Below the pieces are notes generated by a model that ran no database searches, was not told the DNA's origin, and worked only from the letters and a program-made list of their open reading frames with translations. Source: Planctomycetota bacterium (GTDB lineage: Bacteria; Planctomycetota; Planctomycetia; Pirellulales; Lacipirellulaceae). From it: a stretch of 10,571 bases of DNA. This document shows, piece by piece, positions 1-6,455 of this stretch (position 1 is the first letter of the stretch; the number at the start of each line of letters is the position of its first letter). The position numbers and the translations under genes are program-made. The DNA lies in the NCBI GenBank assembly GCA_022615465.1, contig JAKEGR010000148.1, positions 1-10,571 of the forward strand, written 5' to 3'.

Positions 1-11
1 AAATCCCGCGA

Positions 12-1460
12 CTATTGTCCGTGGCTGGGGGGAGCCATCACGACGGGCTGCAACCGTTCGATTCGCTCCGGGCCGGCGGGCTGCGCCACCATTTCGCCAA
101 AAAGCGTATGGGCGTTTGCGTCATAAATCACAATCGGCAGGAATTGCCCGATCTGCCGGCGATTGCCGGTAAACACCACGATGCGGTCGCAATGCGTGCG
201 GCCAATGAGTTGCAATCTCTCGCCCGCGTCACCTTGCTTCTCGGCCGTCTTGCTCGGTCCTTCGACGAGCACGGTGACCTCGCGGCCGAGAAACGGCTGG
301 TTGTCCTGTTCACTGATCTGGTTCTGTAACTGGAGCATGTCGTTGTTGCGACGACGCTTCACCTCGTCCGGCACGTCGTCGGCGTAGAGCTTGGCGCCTT
401 GGGTGCCCGGCCGCTGGCTGTACTTGAAGATAAAGCCGTTCTTGAACCGCGACTGGCGCACGAGGTCCATCGATTGCTGGAAGTCTCCTTCCGTCTCGCC
501 GCAAAAGCCAACGATGAAATCGCTGGTCACCGACGCGCCGGGAATCCAGTCTCGCGCGCGGGCCAGCACGTTGCGGTATTCCTCAACCGTGTAGCCGCGC
601 TTCATCCGCCGCAGCACCGCGTTGGATCCGCTTTGCACCGGCAGGTGCAGATACTTGCTCACCTTCGGCAGGTCGCGCACGGCCGCCAGCAGGTCGTCGG
701 TCATGTCCTTCGGGAAATTGGTGACAAACTTGATCCGGTCGATTCCTTCGATCGCGTGAAGGCTCTCCAACAGGTCGCTCAACCGCCAGGCGCGTTGGCC
801 GTCGGATTGACGGTAACTATTGACCGTTTGACCCAACAGCGTGATCTCCCGGCACCCTTCGCCGGCAAGTTGGCGCGCTTCGGCCAGAATCTCCGCCGCC
901 GGACGGCTCTGCTCCGGCCCGCGGACGCTTGGCACGATGCAATAGGTGCAAAACTTGTCGCAGCCGATCATGATCCGCACGTAAGCCTGGAACGGGGTCG
1001 TCCGCATCGCCGGATCGCGGAGCGGGTCGAAGCTTTCGTGGCTCCGTTCGATCTGCTCGCGGCTTCCCTCCTTGCGGCCAAGACTGACTTCCATCCGCTG
1101 GCCGCCTGCCTTGCGAATCTCGCGCACGAGCCGCGGCAACTGGTGCAACTGGCCCGGCCCGACGACGAGATCCACATACGAAGCGCGCCGGAAGATCAGG
1201 CCTTGATCCTTCTGAGCCATGCAGCCAAGCACCCCGATCACCTTGTCCGGATGCTGCCGCTTGGCGTCCTTCAGCCGGCCAAGGGCGCTATAGATTTTGT
1301 CCTCGGCGTGCTGCCGGACGCTGCACGTGTTGAACAAAATCGTGTCGGCATCGTGGATGCTGGCCGTCAGTTCGTAACCGTCCTTGCGCAGACTGGCCAC
1401 CACCAGCTCGCTATCGAGCAGGTTCATCTGACAGCCGACGGTCTCGATGTACAATTTCAT
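12..1460 (-). CDS. miaB: tRNA-2-methylthio-N6-dimethylallyladenosine synthase (MiaB)
   Basis: This radical-SAM methylthiotransferase adds a 2-methylthio group to N6-isopentenyladenosine-37 of tRNAs that read codons starting with U. Three cysteines that would hold the auxiliary 4Fe-4S cluster are visible: C10 (ETVGCQMN), C46 (FNTCSV) and C80 (VLGCMAQ). The radical-SAM CxxxCxxC motif is C167-C171-C174 (GCDKFCTYC). The order N-terminal UPF0004 domain, radical-SAM barrel (about 155-380) and C-terminal TRAM domain (about 385-460) is standard. At 482 residues it is slightly longer than usual, mostly through extra residues in TRAM and at the C-terminus. The ATG at 1460 gives the canonical MKLYIETVGCQMN start, although no strong Shine-Dalgarno lies before it. 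It is the last visible gene of the leftward def-fmt-small protein-miaB series, 26 nt after its neighbour. The family call is very secure; MiaB rather than MtaB or RimO rests on overall similarity recognised by eye. Confidence 0.96.
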   Translation of the reverse strand: MKLYIETVGCQMNLLDSELVVASLRKDGYELTASIHDADTILFNTCSVRQHAEDKIYSALGRLKDAKRQHPDKVIGVLGCMAQKDQGLIFRRASYVDLVVGPGQLHQLPRLVREIRKAGGQRMEVSLGRKEGSREQIERSHESFDPLRDPAMRTTPFQAYVRIMIGCDKFCTYCIVPSVRGPEQSRPAAEILAEARQLAGEGCREITLLGQTVNSYRQSDGQRAWRLSDLLESLHAIEGIDRIKFVTNFPKDMTDDLLAAVRDLPKVSKYLHLPVQSGSNAVLRRMKRGYTVEEYRNVLARARDWIPGASVTSDFIVGFCGETEGDFQQSMDLVRQSRFKNGFIFKYSQRPGTQGAKLYADDVPDEVKRRRNNDMLQLQNQISEQDNQPFLGREVTVLVEGPSKTAEKQGDAGERLQLIGRTHCDRIVVFTGNRRQIGQFLPIVIYDANAHTLFGEMVAQPAGPERIERLQPVVMAPPSHGQ

Positions 1461-1486
1461 TGAAAATGTTCAAGTGCCATGGACCG

Positions 1487-1672
1487 TCAGTTCTGGCTCT
1501 TGGCTTTCGGCTCGTGATGGTCGGTTTTCCGGTTTCGTCGCGCATCCATCTGCCGCTGTACATCCGCAACCAATTGATCTCGCCGCTGCCGCATCAATCG
1601 CACCAGCGACATCACCGCGATGATCGCGGCCACGGCAACCACCGCAAGATCCCAACGTCCGAGCCAGTCCAT
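1487..1672 (-). CDS. Small single-pass membrane protein, 61 aa, function unknown
   Basis: This is a 61-residue ORF starting at ATG 1672 with a well-placed GGGAG about 8 nt upstream (minus strand), which is the main evidence for the start. The protein begins MDWLGRWDLAVVAVAAI, so residues about 8-26 form one hydrophobic helix. A strongly basic tail of roughly 35 residues follows, rich in Arg, Gln and Lys (RQRRDQLVADVQRQ, then NRKTDHHEPK). Positive charge after the helix predicts N-out/C-in topology. A coding frame in the same register stays open far upstream into fmt (antisense), but that extension overlaps fmt and lacks a start signal. The gene lies 106 nt after fmt and 26 nt before miaB, on the same strand, so it is probably co-transcribed. 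I do not recognise a named family. It could be a spurious ORF, but the helix-plus-basic-tail layout and the ribosome site argue that it is real. Confidence 0.62.
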   Translation of the reverse strand: MDWLGRWDLAVVAVAAIIAVMSLVRLMRQRRDQLVADVQRQMDARRNRKTDHHEPKAKSQN

Positions 1673-1778
1673 GGAAGCACTCCCGATCCGCAACCGTTCG
1701 ATGGCGACAAGCCTATGGATTCTAACGCGCGACCGGTGCGTGCGGCGAGGCCGAATCGCTGCAAGGCGCGGTTGCACG

Positions 1779-2771
1779 TCACCTCGCGTGGGACACCTCC
1801 GGCGCCATGTCCGGCCCAAGGCGATCCCCCACCCGTACATGGTGGCCCCGCAAGAAGTCGGCGGCGGCCATCGACCGTTTCCCCGCTGGCTGCAATTCAA
1901 GGATCTCCAGTGCTCCTCCGCCTGCCGCGACGAATAGACGCGAATCGGCGGAAAGAACCGCGCCGGGCTTGGCGGTTGCCGGCAATGCCGCGGTTTTTCC
2001 GACTGCGGCAGCGGCCTCGCCGATGGCAACTCGATCGATGACCAGACGCAGCGGAACGTCCTCGGCCCGATGCCAGAACGTATACGCCCGCGGCCAGGGA
2101 CGCAGGGCGCGCACTTGATTCCTGATGTCTTGGGCCGACCGAGACCAGGCGATGGCACCGTCTTCTTTTTTCAATCGCGGCGCTTTGCAGGCCAGATGCG
2201 CGTCTTGTTCGATCGGCTTCGCGGTGCCGGCCGCCAATTGATCGACGACCTGACTCATCAGCTTCGCCCCCATTTCGGCCAGGCGAGTTTCCAACTGTCC
2301 GGCATCTTCGTCCGGATCAATCAGAATTCGCTGCTGGGCAAAACACGGACCGGCGTCGAGACCATGCGTTATCTGGAAGACGCTGTTGCCGGTTTCCGTT
2401 TCGCCGCGCAACATCGCCCACTGCACGGGGGCCGCGCCGCGATACTTCGGCAGCAGCGACCCGTGCAGATTGATCGCTCCCAGCCGGGCCGCGTCGAGCG
2501 TCGCCGGCCGGAGGATCTCGCCGTAATCACAGACAACGAGCAAGTCGGCTTCGAACGATGCCAGTTCCGCCTGCGACTCCGGCAAGTTGACGCTTTCGGG
2601 CGACCATGTTTTCAAACCCAGCGCCTCGCCTGCCTGCTCGAGCGGGCTTGCCTGTTGCTGCCGGCCGCGTGGCGGCCGCGAAATCACACAGGCGACATCA
2701 TGCGTGCTCGCCGCGAGCGCGTGGAGCGTCGGCACTGCAAACGAACCGGTTCCGAGCATGACGAGGCGCAT
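1779..2771 (-). CDS. fmt: Methionyl-tRNA formyltransferase (Fmt)
   Basis: This enzyme transfers a formyl group from 10-formyltetrahydrofolate to Met-tRNA(fMet), making the initiator tRNA for bacterial translation. The N-terminal formyltransferase domain opens with MRLVMLGTGSFAVPTL. The catalytic signature NLHGSLLPKYRGAAPVQWA is at about 101-119 (N101, H103), and the conserved Asp lies in GLDAGPCF (D139). The C-terminal OB-like tRNA-binding domain covers about 205-320, including the usual region near NQVRALRPWPRAYTFW. I start it at ATG 2771 (330 aa), with a GGA seven bases upstream. A TTG at 2783 would add four residues (METT) but has a poorer ribosome site and does not fit the family N-terminus. 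The gene lies 35 nt downstream of def, the usual partner, whose product removes the formyl group again. Confidence 0.96.
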   Translation of the reverse strand: MRLVMLGTGSFAVPTLHALAASTHDVACVISRPPRGRQQQASPLEQAGEALGLKTWSPESVNLPESQAELASFEADLLVVCDYGEILRPATLDAARLGAINLHGSLLPKYRGAAPVQWAMLRGETETGNSVFQITHGLDAGPCFAQQRILIDPDEDAGQLETRLAEMGAKLMSQVVDQLAAGTAKPIEQDAHLACKAPRLKKEDGAIAWSRSAQDIRNQVRALRPWPRAYTFWHRAEDVPLRLVIDRVAIGEAAAAVGKTAALPATAKPGAVLSADSRLFVAAGGGALEILELQPAGKRSMAAADFLRGHHVRVGDRLGPDMAPEVSHAR

Positions 2772-2806
2772 GGTAGTTTCCAAAAAGTGTCACAAACTCC
2801 GCGGAT

Positions 2807-3394
2807 TCACGTCCGCAGGCGTTCCATTTCTTCCGTCCGCGCGGCAATGACATCGTAGCCCGGCAGTTCGCCCGTTTCGAGCCTGCTCTGCCACGCCAAC
2901 TCGAATTCTTCCAGCTTGTCACGAAGGGCCGCGAAGTGCGCTGGCCCGAGCCGATCGATGAATAGGGTTCCATCCAAGTGATCCGTCTCATGCTGCAAGA
3001 TGCGAGCCGTCAGACCCGTGACTTCCCTCCGGATGTCATTTCCCGCCAGGTCATACGCTTGCACCTTTACCGTCGCATTGCGAGTCACCTGGGCATACAC
3101 GTCGGGAATACTCAGGCATCCCTCTTCGTCTTCTTCTTGACCCCGGCCACCGCTGAGCACCGGATTGATGAAGACCAGTTCGGCCTCCGTTTGGTCCGGA
3201 TCCCCCTCTGGATTGGCAATAAAGAGCCGGTACGGCAGATCGACCTGATTGGCGGCCAGCCCAACCCCCTTTTGTTCGTACATCAACTCAAACATTTCGG
3301 CGACGATCTTCCGCAACTCGGCGTCAACCCGCTTCAAGGGCTTCGAGAGGTGGCGCAAAGTCGGATGGGGATAATGAACAATTTGAAGGCTCAA
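2807..3394 (-). CDS. def: Peptide deformylase (Def), probable TTG start
   Basis: This metallo-hydrolase removes the N-formyl group from nascent proteins. All three family motifs are intact: GVGLAANQ at 43-50, EGCLS at 91-95 (C93 is a metal ligand) and HETDH at 135-139 (H135 and H139 are ligands, E136 is catalytic). I choose the TTG at 3394, giving MSLQIVHYPHPTLRH and 195 residues. It has an AGGAAAG with AGGA seven bases upstream, and the protein then begins exactly where the family begins. An ATG at 3457 would give 216 residues with an N-terminal extension (MQPASTRPGAFILLNDV) that has no family counterpart and a weaker ribosome site. The C-terminal tail after residue 150 is helical and longer than in the E. 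coli enzyme, which is common for this subgroup. It is the first gene of the leftward series with fmt. Confidence 0.96.
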   Translation of the reverse strand: MSLQIVHYPHPTLRHLSKPLKRVDAELRKIVAEMFELMYEQKGVGLAANQVDLPYRLFIANPEGDPDQTEAELVFINPVLSGGRGQEEDEEGCLSIPDVYAQVTRNATVKVQAYDLAGNDIRREVTGLTARILQHETDHLDGTLFIDRLGPAHFAALRDKLEEFELAWQSRLETGELPGYDVIAARTEEMERLRT

Positions 3395-3398
3395 TGGA

Positions 3399-3405
3399 CT
3401 TTCCT
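3399..3405 (-). promoter_or_regulatory. Ribosome binding site that sets the TTG start of def
   Basis: On the minus strand the bases read AGGAAAG, with AGGA ending seven bases before the TTG at 3394. No comparable site precedes the upstream ATG at 3457, so this element is the main reason for the shorter def model. Confidence 0.6.
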
Positions 3406-3507
3406 GCACATCATTCAAGAGGATGAAAGCACCCGGCCTGGTCGAAGCCGGCTGCATCCCGGCCCAGCGACCACCGACGCAAATTACCGCCCCAACCTGA
3501 GATTGCC

Positions 3508-3536
3508 ATTATAGGGGGTATCAGACGGTCGGCGAA
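3508..3536 (-). promoter_or_regulatory. Candidate sigma-70 promoter for def-fmt-(small protein)-miaB
   Basis: The minus strand carries a perfect TATAAT at 3508-3513. Exactly 17 bases upstream (3531-3536) is TTCGCC, a poor -35 match. Transcription would start near 3501 and leave a leader of about 107 nt before the TTG of def. The -35 hexamer falls within the first six bases of the 54-nt repeat copy, so the repeat's insertion may have supplied or changed the promoter's upstream half. The -10 is convincing in a GC-rich background; the -35 is not. Confidence 0.42.
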
Positions 3537-3584
3537 GTGGCGTGCTAGCCGCTGTCGTGGCACGGCTCGCGTTGACGGTGGCCG
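3531..3584. repeat. 54-nt interspersed direct repeat, copy 1
   Basis: These 54 bases, starting GGCGAAGTGG and ending ACGGTGGCCG, are identical base for base to 6363-6416 in the same orientation. Similarity stops at once on both sides. Inside is an imperfect dyad: AGCCG and CGGCT arms around an 11-nt loop. There are also three GTGGC pentamers at 3537, 3557 and 3578, about two helical turns apart. Both copies are intergenic. It has the look of a small dispersed (REP-like) element; it encodes nothing plausible. Confidence 0.85.
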
Positions 3585-3585
3585 A

Positions 3586-3630
3586 ATTGGTGGTGCGGGT
3601 GCGCCGAGATCTCGCCGCCGCTTCGCCAAT
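3586..3630. promoter_or_regulatory. Imperfect 45-nt palindrome upstream of the toxin-antitoxin pair
   Basis: Outer arms ATTGG (3586-3590) and CCAAT (3626-3630) enclose a perfect 10-base palindrome, CGAGATCTCG (3605-3614). The arms between them are GC-rich and partly complementary, with a 3-nt offset. It ends 43 bases before the antitoxin start. It could be an operator for autoregulation of the pair, or a hairpin in its leader. It is absent from the second 54-nt repeat copy, so it is not part of that repeat. The function is inferred from position only. Confidence 0.3.
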
Positions 3631-3673
3631 CTGACGCTGGACTAACTAGCAAACATCGCAGTACCATAGTGGC

Positions 3674-3934
3674 ATGATCCACAGCGTCGAGGCAATTTAC
3701 GATCACGGCGTATTTCGGCCCGTCGAACCGGTAGTTTTTCCGGAGGGCGCGCGGGTCCGTTTGAACGTCGAAGAAAAGTATGGGGCTGAACCGTCGGCGG
3801 TCAAGCCGGCCGAGGGCGAAATTCCGACGCTGCTCGAGCGGATGAAGGATTTTGTCGGCACGGTACATGACCTGCCGCCGGACACATCGGTCAATCTCGA
3901 TCATTACCTGTACGGCACACCCAAGCGCCAGTGA
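3674..3934 (+). CDS. AF2212-like (DUF104) antitoxin, partner of PIN toxin
   Basis: This 86-residue protein opens MIHSVEAIYDHGVFRPVEPV and continues FPEGARVRLNVEEKY. This is the pattern of the AF2212-like/DUF104 antitoxin domain (residues about 1-35), a short beta-rich DNA-binding fold. The C-terminal half (about 50-86, LLERMKDFVGTVHDLPP then NLDHYLYGTPKR) is the expected toxin-wrapping tail, also seen in VapB-type antitoxins. Its stop overlaps the toxin start in GTGA (3931-3934), typical of translationally coupled pairs. No Shine-Dalgarno is evident before ATG 3674. A TACCAT sits at 3662-3667, so a leaderless or nearly leaderless transcript is possible but unproven. It is expected to neutralise the toxin and repress its own promoter together with it. 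Confidence 0.85.
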   Translation: MIHSVEAIYDHGVFRPVEPVVFPEGARVRLNVEEKYGAEPSAVKPAEGEIPTLLERMKDFVGTVHDLPPDTSVNLDHYLYGTPKRQ

Positions 3935-4335
3935 CACCCGTCTTTGCCGATGCGTCGTACTACGTAGCGCTGCTCAGCCCGCGAGATCAGCACCATCAGG
4001 ATGCGCTGCGGATCAGCAGTACATTGCGGCGCCCGATTGTCGTGGCCGAGTTTGTCCTAATCGAGTTGACGAACGCACTTGCGTCGATCGAATCGCGCGG
4101 ACGTGCTGTGGCACTCTGGCCGCACTTGCGAAATGATCCGTTGGTTACGATTGTTCCCGCTTCTACAGAACTGGTGACCCAAGGTCTCGATCTCTACGCG
4201 CGTCGGCCCGACAAGGAATGGTCGCTGACCGACTGTATCTCGTTTGTCGTGATGGAAGGGCGGGAATTGACCGACGTATTGACGGCCGACCATCATTTCA
4301 AGCAAGCCGGCTTTTCGGCATTGCTCGTCTCGTAA
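3931..4335 (+). CDS. PIN-domain ribonuclease toxin (VapC-like)
   Basis: This is a 134-residue PIN-domain protein, the usual VapC length. The four acidic residues that bind Mg2+/Mn2+ in the active site are present: D7 (FADASYYVALL), E45 (VLIELTNAL), D101 (SLTDCISF) and D120 (LTADHHF). The SLTDCISFVVM and LTADHHFKQAGF segments are characteristic of a PIN-toxin subgroup common near AF2212-like antitoxins. It starts at GTG 3931, overlapping the antitoxin stop by 4 nt, so translation is probably coupled. Such toxins cleave RNA, often tRNA or rRNA, when the antitoxin is degraded; the target here cannot be read from the sequence. No catalytic residue is missing and no frame break is seen, so the pair appears functional. 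Confidence 0.9.
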   Translation: MTPVFADASYYVALLSPRDQHHQDALRISSTLRRPIVVAEFVLIELTNALASIESRGRAVALWPHLRNDPLVTIVPASTELVTQGLDLYARRPDKEWSLTDCISFVVMEGRELTDVLTADHHFKQAGFSALLVS

Positions 4336-4360
4336 GTGTCAACAAAAGGACGATGGAGCC

Positions 4361-4939
4361 ATGAAACGACAACCGCCAACGAAACGCGTGCAGCGTACGA
4401 AGACCCCCGATTCCCTGGAGCTGTTGCGAACGGCGTTGAGGAAACGCACCAAGGATGAGTTGATCGAGGCAACTGTTGAACTGGCGCGGGACAGCCGGGC
4501 GACCCGGCGCAAACTGGAAACTCGGTTCAAAGTGCAACCGCCCGACGGAGAACTTGTCGCCGACACGCGGCAAGCGATCGTCGATGCTACCGACTTCGAC
4601 GAACGTGACATGAATTACAACTTCGACTACGACCACCAGGCGTATCAAACGATCCAGCGTAATTTCGGACGAATGATCAACTCCGATCGCCTCGACACAG
4701 TGATGGAATTGTCGCTGGAACTCATGCGCCAAGGTAGTTATCAGGTCGAAATGAGCGACGAGGGTTTGATGACCGACGACATCGGCGACTGTGTGCGGGT
4801 GGTCATCCGAGCGATCGAGAAATCCGACCTGCCGCCGTCAGAAGTACTTACTTGGTGTAAAGCAATGCGGAAGTCGGATCGAGTCGGATTCATTTGTGAT
4901 CAGGAATTGAAGGCCCTGAAAGAACGCTTTTCTGGCTAG
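4361..4939 (+). CDS. Conserved hypothetical helical protein, 192 aa
   Basis: I cannot assign this protein to a named family. It has a basic N-terminus (MKRQPPTKRVQRTKTP), then a helical segment rich in Lys, Glu and Arg (about 18-55, LLRTALRKRTKDELIEATVE). An acidic and aromatic stretch follows (about 75-92, FDERDMNYNFDYDHQAY). The C-terminal half is a run of amphipathic helices (about 108-190, including MELSLELMRQGSYQVEMS and VRVVIRAIEKSDLPPSEV). The N-terminal helical motif recalls the C-terminal parts of some SWIM zinc-finger proteins, but no SWIM cysteines are present. There is no signal peptide or membrane segment, so it is cytoplasmic. It starts 25 nt after the PIN toxin on the same strand, with AAGGA 10 nt before its ATG, and may be co-transcribed with it. 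Involvement in the toxin system is possible but only positional. Confidence 0.82.
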   Translation: MKRQPPTKRVQRTKTPDSLELLRTALRKRTKDELIEATVELARDSRATRRKLETRFKVQPPDGELVADTRQAIVDATDFDERDMNYNFDYDHQAYQTIQRNFGRMINSDRLDTVMELSLELMRQGSYQVEMSDEGLMTDDIGDCVRVVIRAIEKSDLPPSEVLTWCKAMRKSDRVGFICDQELKALKERFSG

Positions 4940-5028
4940 TGGAAGAAACAGGGGCAGATCCAGTGTAAGGGTTCAAGAACTGCCTCCGCCGAGCCTCCAT
5001 ACACCAACTCGTAAAGGGAGTCCTCTCC

Positions 5029-6072
5029 ATGCCTGGCCAATTAGCGGGCGTGGCACTACTGCCACATCCAGGTACACTCGCAATTCTGCTGGTGCTGTGT
5101 GCTTTGGCCGCACCAGTCTGGGCTGACCAAGAACCGGATCGGGACGCACCCGGCGTGGCTACTAAGGCGACCCCGGCCACCAAGCGACCAGCCTTACGCA
5201 AGAAAAAGGATCTGCCGCCGGAACCGGTGCCTGGCTACAGCTATCGCGTGATCGAGGGCTTTCACGTACTGATTAACAAGGAAGTGCTGGATCACGAGGC
5301 GGATCCCAAGTTCAAGCGGAAGCCGCTGTCGGTCCTGGAATTGGAGTTGAAGCTGATCAGCGGCCTGTTTCCTTTGGAGGCTGTCGCGCTACTGCGTACC
5401 GTGCCGATCTGGGCCGAATGGCCAAAGTCGGGAAGCCCTCCTTATGTGGTGGCAATATACCACAGCGGTCCCACGGATCGGCATCGTCGTCAGGGTGCGA
5501 TCTTCCGTTACGAATCGCTGGAGCAACAAGTGAAATCCAACGCGATCGAAATCGTGAACATGGAAGCCCTGACCACCGAACATCAGCCGGCGACGGACTC
5601 AGGACGTTGTGTACTGCTGCATGAGCTTTCCCACGCCGTGCATCATCACCTGTTCGACTACGACAACGAACACATTAAGTCGGCGTATCAGCAAGCGATC
5701 CGACGCGGCCTGTACGCCAATCAATACGCCAGCACCGACGAGAAAGAGTATTTTGCAGAATTGAGCTGCGCCTATTTTGACGTGCTCGCCTACAAGCCTC
5801 GTTCGCGCGACGAACTAAAGCACTACGATCCCCTTGGCTACAAAATGATGGAGTTCACATGGGGCACGCCGGAGCAGATCACAACTGCCCGCGACGCGGA
5901 AGCTCGCACAATTTACCTCAAGGTGCGCAGGCGAATGCGCGCACTCATTCACTATGACAAACTGGACGAAGCAACGCGGCTGAGCGACGAGTTTCTGAGC
6001 TGCTATCGGGGCACAAAAACCGCCGAGTTGGCCCGCAAGGAGTTCGACGAGTTCGTGGAGGCGAAACGATGA
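5029..6072 (+). CDS. Secreted zinc metallopeptidase-like protein (HExxH, anthrax lethal factor-like)
   Basis: This is a 347-residue exported protein. The N-terminus has a hydrophobic core (about 16-30, TLAILLVLCALAAPV) and a likely signal peptidase I site after VWA32. A Pro/Lys-rich linker (about 40-65) follows. The zinc site is HELSH at 198-202 (H198, E199, H202) in LLHELSHAVHHH. A candidate third ligand is E244 in STDEKEYFAELSCAYF, 42 residues downstream. The HExxH plus 'E-(Y/F)-F-A-E' arrangement matches the gluzincin site of the anthrax toxin lethal factor/M34-like superfamily. The C-terminal 50 residues are helical and resemble one tetratricopeptide-like hairpin. The ATG at 5029 has AAAGGGAG ending eight bases upstream, a strong ribosome site. 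It lies 89 nt after the preceding hypothetical gene. The substrate is unknown; it could be a cell-surface or secreted protease, or a non-proteolytic relative. Confidence 0.82.
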   Translation: MPGQLAGVALLPHPGTLAILLVLCALAAPVWADQEPDRDAPGVATKATPATKRPALRKKKDLPPEPVPGYSYRVIEGFHVLINKEVLDHEADPKFKRKPLSVLELELKLISGLFPLEAVALLRTVPIWAEWPKSGSPPYVVAIYHSGPTDRHRRQGAIFRYESLEQQVKSNAIEIVNMEALTTEHQPATDSGRCVLLHELSHAVHHHLFDYDNEHIKSAYQQAIRRGLYANQYASTDEKEYFAELSCAYFDVLAYKPRSRDELKHYDPLGYKMMEFTWGTPEQITTARDAEARTIYLKVRRRMRALIHYDKLDEATRLSDEFLSCYRGTKTAELARKEFDEFVEAKR

Positions 6073-6124
6073 GAGGGAGAACAAGGGGCCGGAATGGTTT
6101 TTCGACTGGATGCCATAATCCATG

Positions 6125-6283
6125 TCAGCGGTTTACAGTCGAAACACCATCCCGACCCCGTCGATAGGTGCGATCGCGTAGTTCGTCGCTGATCTTCCAG
6201 TCAACCAGCTTTTGCGCAGCCTGCGGTGTGAGCCACCCGCCCGCTGGATTCAGCAGTTGATCCAAGGCGCTGTGTATTGTCAT
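6125..6283 (-). pseudogene. Short ORF resembling the N-terminus of a planctomycete small-protein family; likely truncated
   Basis: The minus strand from ATG 6283 encodes 52 residues and stops at TGA 6125. The start reads MTIHSALDQLLNPAGG and continues WLTPQAAQKLVDWKISDEL. This resembles, from memory, an uncharacterised family frequent in planctomycetes that begins 'LDQLL.P...CLTPE.A..LV.LR' and runs on through 'RIDELADKANEG' to about 80-90 residues. Here the match fades after RDR and the frame ends in an unrelated RRGRDGVSTVNR, consistent with a frameshift or 3' loss. No Shine-Dalgarno is present, which also argues against an active gene. It lies 3' to 3' with the metallopeptidase gene, 52 nt away. 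It could alternatively be a genuine 52-residue protein. Confidence 0.4.
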
Positions 6284-6362
6284 GCCCATAATTCAGCAGA
6301 GTTTCGCGACTCTTTGCAAAGGAAGGTGGAGTTTCACCACAATCTGTGGGTAAATCGAGGCA

Positions 6363-6416
6363 GGCGAAGTGGCGTGCTAGCCGCTGTCGTGGCACGGCTC
6401 GCGTTGACGGTGGCCG
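6363..6416. repeat. 54-nt interspersed direct repeat, copy 2
   Basis: This copy is identical over all 54 bases to 3531-3584, same orientation, 2832 bases apart, with no similarity outside. It sits about 114 nt before the VWA gene start. Together the copies bracket the toxin-antitoxin, hypothetical and metallopeptidase genes. Confidence 0.85.
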
Positions 6417-6455
6417 GACCGAGCGCTAGAATCGCCGAGCAGCCTCCTCCTTTCC

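Noticed and set aside
399..1463. Long open frame on the plus strand across miaB (354 codons)
   Set aside because: It is antisense to a clearly conserved radical-SAM gene, its translation has no recognisable domain, and such frames are common opposite GC-rich genes.
1460..2041. Plus-strand open frame of 193 codons between miaB and fmt
   Set aside because: It overlaps the small membrane ORF and the 3' end of fmt in antisense; its product is Pro/Arg-rich without helices or motifs.
2070..2858. Plus-strand open frame of 262 codons across fmt
   Set aside because: Antisense to fmt, whose catalytic motifs are intact; composition is that of a shadow frame.
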